From Porodaedalea pini (Eukaryota > Basidiomycota > Agaricomycetes > Hymenochaetales > Hymenochaetaceae), in contig NBAY01000002.1 in NCBI GenBank assembly GCA_002794775.1, positions 682,001 through 746,000 on the forward strand: a stretch of 64,000 bases of DNA, read 5' to 3'. The notes under the pieces were generated by a model, which saw nothing but the letters and a program-made list of their open reading frames with translations, was not told the origin of the DNA and did no database searches. Positions 57,954 through 64,000 of the stretch are shown piece by piece. The position numbers and the translations under genes are program-made. The stretch's first letter is position 1. Every line of letters begins with the position of its first letter.

Positions 57954-58570
57954 GGTTAACGAGTGAAAGGTGCTCGAGACCGGGAGCTCGTGCCAGTGGC
58001 AGAGAGGCTGGGGGGTAGGGGTTCAGACCAGCGGCGAGGAGAGGGCCACACTAACGGCATGCGGGGTGCTCCTTTTAACTATGCATAAAAATACGCGGAG
58101 CACGCTAGGCTGGAGGGGCAGGGAGCGAATAGGCAAGAGAAATAGAATGCGGCTGAGTGTTCCAGGCATCCGTTCATGCATACATCCATCGGTTTCCGGA
58201 TCTTGCTGTGAGTGTCCCCGCAATCCCCGCGTCTGGCTGTTTCTGTGCTGCCATGCGCCGTCGTTCTTCCGCGCAGAGGCGTCGAGTCGCATGGCCTGGT
58301 GCTTCTGGACATCACCGCTCGTCGTCGTTGACTGATCAGAAAGCAAGAGATGTCACCTGCCTGCGCTATATTGTGTTTTGCATGGTCTCACGAGGAATAT
58401 TTGGTCTTCGCGTAGATCGACGCAGACTCGCGACTCGGCTTGTCAAGAAACACGTGCTTCGTTCATGGCTGACAACAGAAGCGGATCCAACCTTGCTATA
58501 AACAGCTGCATACTACAAGGACAGGTATACATCAAGACAAAAACTATTCCCCGTAAACATCCCCAAATCC
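57954..58570. other. Intergenic, no gene seen
   Basis: Promoter side of the GH5 gene and 3' flank of the EF-hand gene. Only short open frames. Confidence 0.4.
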
Positions 58571-60113
58571 TCAGAAATCGCCCCAGTTCCGCCGGAACTT
58601 GTACTGTAACTCAGCAGTCAATACACAGCCAAAAAAGCAAGAGAAAGCAGCCCGACCTTGTACGGCACGTTTTTCCTGCAACAAAACACGGAACGTCAAT
58701 CAATCAGCTTCAATCGTCCCCACGAAACAAGAGATATTAACCAGGCCGACCTCATTCGCTCGCTCGGCGTCTGCGGCACCTTGTACCCCTTGTCGCCAGA
58801 ACCCCACTCGCCATGCTCCTCGCTCTCCCTCCGCGCGTCCCCGAATCGCACAGCCGGATCCTGCTTCTCCGCAGGGGGCTGGCGCGTGGGCTTCGGTCTT
58901 TGCTGCTGCTGCTGCTGCTGTTCTTGCTGTTCTAGTTCTGGCTCGACCTCGCGTGCGGCAGCGGCAGCGGCTGCTTCGGCCTCCTCGTGCGCGGCGATCG
59001 CCTCCTCGACGGATATGCCCTGGAACTCCGCCTCTTTGACCGCCTCTTGCCGCTCGATGTCCTCGTGCGCGGCGAAATGCTCCATGTCCTCCGGGTGGTT
59101 GTACGACTCGTCCGTCTGCGTCTCGGGCGTCGAGTGGAATTCCTCTGTTTTTAGCAGCAAAAAAAAAAAAAAAAAAAAGGTAGCGTCCCGATTAGTCTGA
59201 CTAAAGCAGGATTCTTCGATGCAAGCTACTCGCCTTCATGGTGCAAGAAGAACTCTACACAACACAACATATCAGCCAGTCACACACACACAACTTCTCT
59301 CTGCAGCAGCCATGCACATACCGCTCTCCACATCATAATGATGCCCCTCCGCGCCGAGGCCCTCGAAGCTCGGCAGCGCGCCCACGCCCTTCTGCACGAA
59401 CTCCTCCAGCGAGATCTTCCCGTCCTTGTCCGCGTCCATGATCCCCAGGACCGTCCCGACGATGTGCGCCGCCTTCGCCGCGTGCGCGTCGGCGTCGGCG
59501 GACGCCTTCTGCGAGTAGGGGTGGTGCACGCCGTATACGGCTTCGATCTCGTCGCGGTCGAGCGAGCCGTCTCTATAGGCAAGGCGACGGGGTTAGCTTG
59601 GATTGGGGGCTGGAGCAAAGGAAGATGATGATACGGACCTGTTTAAGTCGTGTAGATGGAAAAAGGACTTCGGGTCAAACGTATCGCTACAGTCCGAGTC
59701 CGAGTCCGAATCCGAGGTCAAACCAGAAACTCCCAGTTAGCTACGTAGCAACAGCGCAGATAAGAAACCACCGCCTTCCTCACATATGATGCTCCGTAGC
59801 CATCTACAGTTCAATTCAACACAAAATCAAAAAATCAGAAAATCAGAATTCAGAATTCAATAACCCCGAAGCCGCAACCTCTAATCAGAACCCCCCCCCC
59901 TCCCCTTCCGCTAACAAAAACGGAAGAAGACTCAAAGATCCAAAAAAAAGAAACGGGACATACGTGTCGTTGGGCATACTCCGTATCTGCACCTGTATTC
60001 GCACCCGTGTCCAGCTTCGCATTGACCGCCTCCTCGTGTGCGTGCTCCCCATGCGCATGCACGAGCCTGAAGAACAACAGAAGGGCCTGGAGGAGGGCGA
60101 CTGACTTGCGCAT
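58571..60113 (-). CDS. Ssp120/nucleobindin-like EF-hand protein of the secretory pathway
   Basis: Exons (minus) 59964..60113, 59784..59803, 59639..59686, 59322..59572, 59234..59254, 58751..59144, 58657..58675 and 58571..58603 give 311 residues. Signal peptide MRKSVALLQALLLFFRLVHA. Two EF-hands: DLNRDGSLDRDE and DADKDGKISLEE. Then HYDVESEFFLHHEEFHSTPE, DESYNHPEDMEHFAAHEDIE, an Ala/Glu/Gln-rich segment with seven Q, and the terminal YKFRRNWGDF. This layout matches fungal Ssp120 and resembles animal nucleobindins. The intron after the 21-nt exon 5 seems to be GC-AG (GCGAGT) and holds a long T run. Exon 7 is 19 nt. Confidence 0.88.
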
Positions 60114-60509
60114 TTGGTGCAAAGGTTTGTGAGATGGAGAGAACGGCCAGTGAATGCAGAGTGCTGGTGACTGCAGTGGTGAGAGCCTCGACGCCGATCG
60201 GCACGTGGTCTTTTCCTCTTGGGCGCATTTCCAGCCGTCATACATAATATTAATCCCGCAACTTCTCAGGAAAAATACACATCACAAATAATCGAAGAGA
60301 AATAGTATAGCGCATGACAGACAAGCAACAATAAAATATGAGGAGGGGGTATCAACATGGGTAAGAAACAAAAGGGGGGGCTATTGCAATTAAAAAAAAT
60401 GCAAGGAACGAATGAGTTAAAAAGATGGATACAGCTCGAATGGCCAGGGTGAGGGTAAAGCACCCCATCCGAGTTTGTGTAGCAAGGGGCAAGAGACAAA
60501 AACAACCAT
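60114..60509. other. Intergenic, no gene seen
   Basis: Short region between the EF-hand gene start and the DOP1 stop. G and A runs at 60374-60400. No gene. Confidence 0.4.
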
Positions 60510-63500
60510 TCAGCGCCCATCGAAAATATCCATCACCAGACTGGACTCGATGGCCTCCCAGTCCACCGCCCCACCGCTGGCGTACACGCCCTCGTACGAC
60601 ATGATACTCAGATGCGCAAAGAACGGCGCGAGGTCGCGAATGCTATCGATCTGCTTCACCGAGGTGAGCAGAGGCTGCCGCGCACCGCTCGGGGACGTTG
60701 CATCCGGTAAAGTGAACCCAGAAGGTCGCTGTGTACGTCTCCGTTTCAATATGCCCGTTCGCAGGTGAGAAAAACATGGCCGACTCACCCTCGAATCCGA
60801 CGCCGGGAGGTCACCTACCGTCTCGGAAAGCTGGTCTATGATCGCCTCTGGGAACCAGTTGTCAGGACGGTAGATCGCGTCGACTGTGTCCGTAATGAAG
60901 ATCCATTGATGGCTTTGCGCACGTTAGTCGAGAACTTCCAGACGTTAGAAACAAGAAGACTCACATCTGGAATTCCTCGGTCTGGAGTACAAGTAAGAGA
61001 TCGATGAGTTTGCAGGCAGCCAAGACGGCCTGCAGACCGTCGGAGCCCTCAGAAGGCGACTCAGCCATTACTTGCGCGAAAATGCGAAGCTGGGTTAACG
61101 GCGTTTAGGTCCATAGTCTACCAAAACAGATAAAGAAACTCACCAGCTCAGAAAGAAGGACTGGCCAGAAGCTAGACAGATTATGCGGAGAAAGGCGGCA
61201 GATGAGTACGCGGATGCAAAGGTACACCTCGCTCTCTACGATTGGGGCGCCCCCATTACGTAGGAGGTCGACCAGCTTCTCTTGTACGGCCGGTAGATGC
61301 GTCAAGAAATGGTTCTTCTCAGACGCGAAAAGGACGAAGGAGAGCCTGCGGATGTTCTGGGCCTTCATCTGCATCTCATATTCTCGATTGACGAAGATGT
61401 TCGCTGATGACGCGGACGCAATCTTGCCTGTATGTAGAAATAAAATTGAGCCCCGCTTAGATCAAGAAGAGCATATTGCTTGTACCTAATAGTTCGCTGA
61501 ACGCGGTCTTGTCCGCATCGATAAGCGTCTTTATGATAGTTCGCCATTTCAGACCCGAAGCGGGAGTCGCAGAAAAGAGCTTGCTATCGTTGAAGATGTC
61601 AATGGCTGGATTTCGCCACGACTTGACGGCCGCAGGAATCTTGGACATTTGCTCCATAATAACGATGTAAATCTCATCAATGTCTACTATCCTACTTCTC
61701 TTTAGCATTAGCCATGAGATGAAAGCAGGAGAAGACAAACTCACTTTGACCGGCTCCTTAAAGCAGGGTTGAGGACATAGTACACGATGTTATTGCACGC
61801 CGCAATTATTTTGTCGTTTTCAACGAGGAAGCGACGGAGATTGGGTAACACATCGAAAGCCAGGTACTGATTTATCTATGAGATGAAATAAAGTACTATG
61901 TCAGTATGGAAAAGAGGAAACAAAAAGGGATCGCTCCTACTCGGTCCGCCAAGTCCAGAACCGGCGACTTTTGCGATGCCTCGCCTGCTGATGAAGGAGG
62001 CCCATTATACTTTTCATGCAAGTTCGCCTCGGATTGCGCTAGCTTGCAGACTTAGTACTACGTATTAACACTCGCTTGTGACGAAGCTTACTGCGAGAAA
62101 GCGGCACGCCACTGCCGTTAATAGACAGGTTTTCCTTCGTCCTTCTTGGCCAGATGCCTTGGTCAAGCGATTTTCCCGACAAAAGCACACATGCATCCAA
62201 CAGTTTCCCATAAGTTTCCTGACAACTAGCTGTTAGAAACCTTCGAAGTCTTCCAGTTAATCAATGGGCAAACCTGAATATCTTTCCTTGTCCTACGATC
62301 GTCGATCGCAGTAGTCTGAGTTATTTTCAGCGCTAGCACCGTGGTGCATCTGTAGCCAGCAGTGTGAGTGGGAAAAGCGGTAAGTGCAACCATCGAGCAA
62401 TTACCGAAGAACCGGGAAGACCTGAGATCGGAACTCCTTCACATTAGCGGCAATGTCTTTCGCTAATGTGAGATATCGCGGCCAGACTTGAAGCGCTAAC
62501 GGATTTTCAAGCTTTGATAGATATTCTTCGAGGAACGTAAATAATATCGCGTCCGTTCTGACACAAAAAAGATTAGTCTAGTCTCTGGAATAAAATAGAA
62601 CTAAAACAGCGTACAGCTCAGGATTTAAAACCTGCTTTCTGCTGCGTTCTCCTACAGCCGGGCTTATACGCCATGAGATGCTCTCGCAGACCATATGCAC
62701 AACGTTCTGAGCGCTAGCCGTTAGGAAGTCGACGATGTCAAAGGCCACCTTCCCAGGCATGAGGTTGTTCTAAGATGAATATTATTGATATAAACTTCGC
62801 ATAGCATTAGCTGCAGAGACAAACCTGCTCATTATGCCAGCACTCAATCACCGACTCGATTACTTCGAAAGCATGCGCCCGATAAAGTCTTTCAAGCACT
62901 TTTCGGCATCGATTTGATGTCCTTGTGAATATGTGCGCAAGTGTCTCGTAAGCAGGATGAGCCTCGAGCACGGTATCTGAAACAAGATTCCATGTCTCAT
63001 AAAGTACTCCGATGCCCTCGTGAAGAGCACGATAACCTGGAGAGCGAGCCTGTAGGTGTTTAGCTTAGCAGCCATTCTTTCTGGCAGGAGGTATGTTTCA
63101 CGCTTACTGTCATATTACTTTCGATCGTTGTGTTTGGCGAATCCGTCAGGAAAACGTTTGAGACCATACTCAGTAGGCCGGTACCATCCGATACAGTCTT
63201 TTCAGTCGAACTGTTCTCTTCCGTCACGCTTGAGTCCAATTCGTCCAAGCTAAGAAGTATCAGTCGTTCCAGCGCGTTCAGGAGCATGACAAATTCTGCA
63301 TCATCTACGCAAGAGATAACCTCCTGTGAAGGCCCTTGTGGTATCGAAAGGACGGAGGCAAGGCCACTGAGTGCTCTCCGAATCTGTCGACACGCGCACG
63401 CATTGAGGGGGAAGATGGCCGGTGTGAGAATATGCGGGAATTGTGGGACGGTCATCAGAACAAAGTCAAGCCAGTGGTGAAGTAGTGGACGGTTGCTTGG

Positions 63501-64000
63501 AGTCGCGATACCATCCACGAGTAGTTGAACGAAAAGTGGGTTGGTAGAAGCGTAAGCAGTCATGGTTTGAGTAATGCCGTCCTCGTTGGTCGATTCAGGA
63601 TCAACGGAATTCTGGAACGACACATTCGGGCTCTTCATGCGTTGTCTCTCAGCGGATGCAGCTGATGAAGAGATGATTGAGTGTAGTAGGTGTAAAAGCT
63701 TGTTTTGTAGTTCGAGATGCTCAGAGTGTACCAGAGCGAACAGCTTAATGATTACTGCCGACTCTAATGTTCCAATTGCAAGCTGGTCGAGGTCACCGCG
63801 AGAGATGATACACTGCAGAAGGTCGATGCTTGCGGAATGCATCTCAGTGTTCAGGCTTCGCATAGGCTTCAATAGTGACGGCTTGGGTTCACTCTGCAAG
63901 AAGCTGAGGCACGTATGACTTCTATCAGCGGCATCCGATTTAGTAGTCAATTTTGCGCACCGAGTTAACGTTTCCGTCAGAACACTTGTGTATGTTGCAT
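60510..64000 (-). CDS. DOP1: Dopey (DOP1) homologue, 5' partial
   Basis: The C-terminal portion of a very large multi-exon gene; the N-terminus is beyond the window end. The first exon in view runs to 63961, followed by 63108..63903 and 62825..63037, then about nine more. Recognisable Dopey segments: VWPRYLTLAKDIAANVKEFR followed by SQVFPVLRC, WRTIIKTLIDADKTAFSELL, SANIFVNREYEMQMKAQNIR and RLSFVLFASEKNHFLTHLPA, then LCIRVLICRLSPHNLSSFWP and LLSEL near the C-terminus. The protein ends AVDWEAIESSLVMDIFDGR. Dopey proteins form a complex with Mon2 (and flippase Neo1 in yeast) that acts in endosome-to-Golgi membrane traffic. Confidence 0.88.

Overview
The window is nuclear DNA of a filamentous basidiomycete, most likely a wood- or litter-decaying agaricomycete. 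The signs are dense, closely packed genes with many 50-65 nt GT-AG introns, a secreted GH6 cellobiohydrolase, an aldos-2-ulose dehydratase-like protein (a family known from white-rot fungi), expanded basidiomycete families (DUF6699, DUF6533), a fungal Delta-9 desaturase fused to cytochrome b5, and a Ty3/gypsy chromodomain retrotransposon. All exon chains below were built by hand from splice motifs, reading phase and protein-family conservation.

Layout. 1-3.3 kb: the 3' part of a Ty3/gypsy element with its 3' LTR, sitting inside the 3' end of a minus-strand zinc-knuckle gene (to 4.0 kb). 4.2-8.5 kb: a CCDC124/Lso2-like ribosome factor and two tandem DUF6699 paralogues. 8.7-17 kb: GH6 cellobiohydrolase (-), Pfa4-type palmitoyltransferase (+), tandem-bromodomain Rsc4-like protein (-). 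17-24.1 kb: MFS sugar transporter (+), a decayed aldo/keto reductase, a tRNA-derived SINE with intact target-site duplications, and an Ole1-type desaturase (+). 24.3-29.8 kb: CutC homologue (-), F-box protein (+), a DUF6533 membrane protein (+). About 2.6 kb without genes follows. 32.4-43.3 kb: ALG9 mannosyltransferase (+), an 857-residue orphan (-), Rac1 GTPase (+), aldos-2-ulose dehydratase-like protein (+). 43.6-49.6 kb: a second DUF6533 protein (-), amino-acid permease (-), prefoldin subunit 1 (-). 49.9-55.8 kb: spliceosomal GTPase Snu114 (+) and calnexin (+). 56.4-64 kb: GH5 exo-beta-1,3-glucanase (-), Ssp120/nucleobindin-like EF-hand protein (-), and the C-terminal part of Dopey/DOP1 (-), which runs off the end.

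These are mostly independent housekeeping genes, not a cluster. Loose themes are the secretory pathway (ALG9, calnexin, Ssp120, DOP1, Pfa4) and plant-biomass or cell-wall carbohydrate use (GH6, sugar transporter, aldos-2-ulose dehydratase-like, GH5).

The most striking signal is exon structure. Several genes need micro-exons of 3, 4, 5, 8, 9, 12, 15 or 19 nt to keep conserved motifs, and three introns appear to be GC-AG. The clearest case is a 3-nt exon that supplies one histidine of the third histidine box of the desaturase. The SINE with 12-bp target duplications and the retrotransposon that interrupts a gene are the main mobile-DNA observations.
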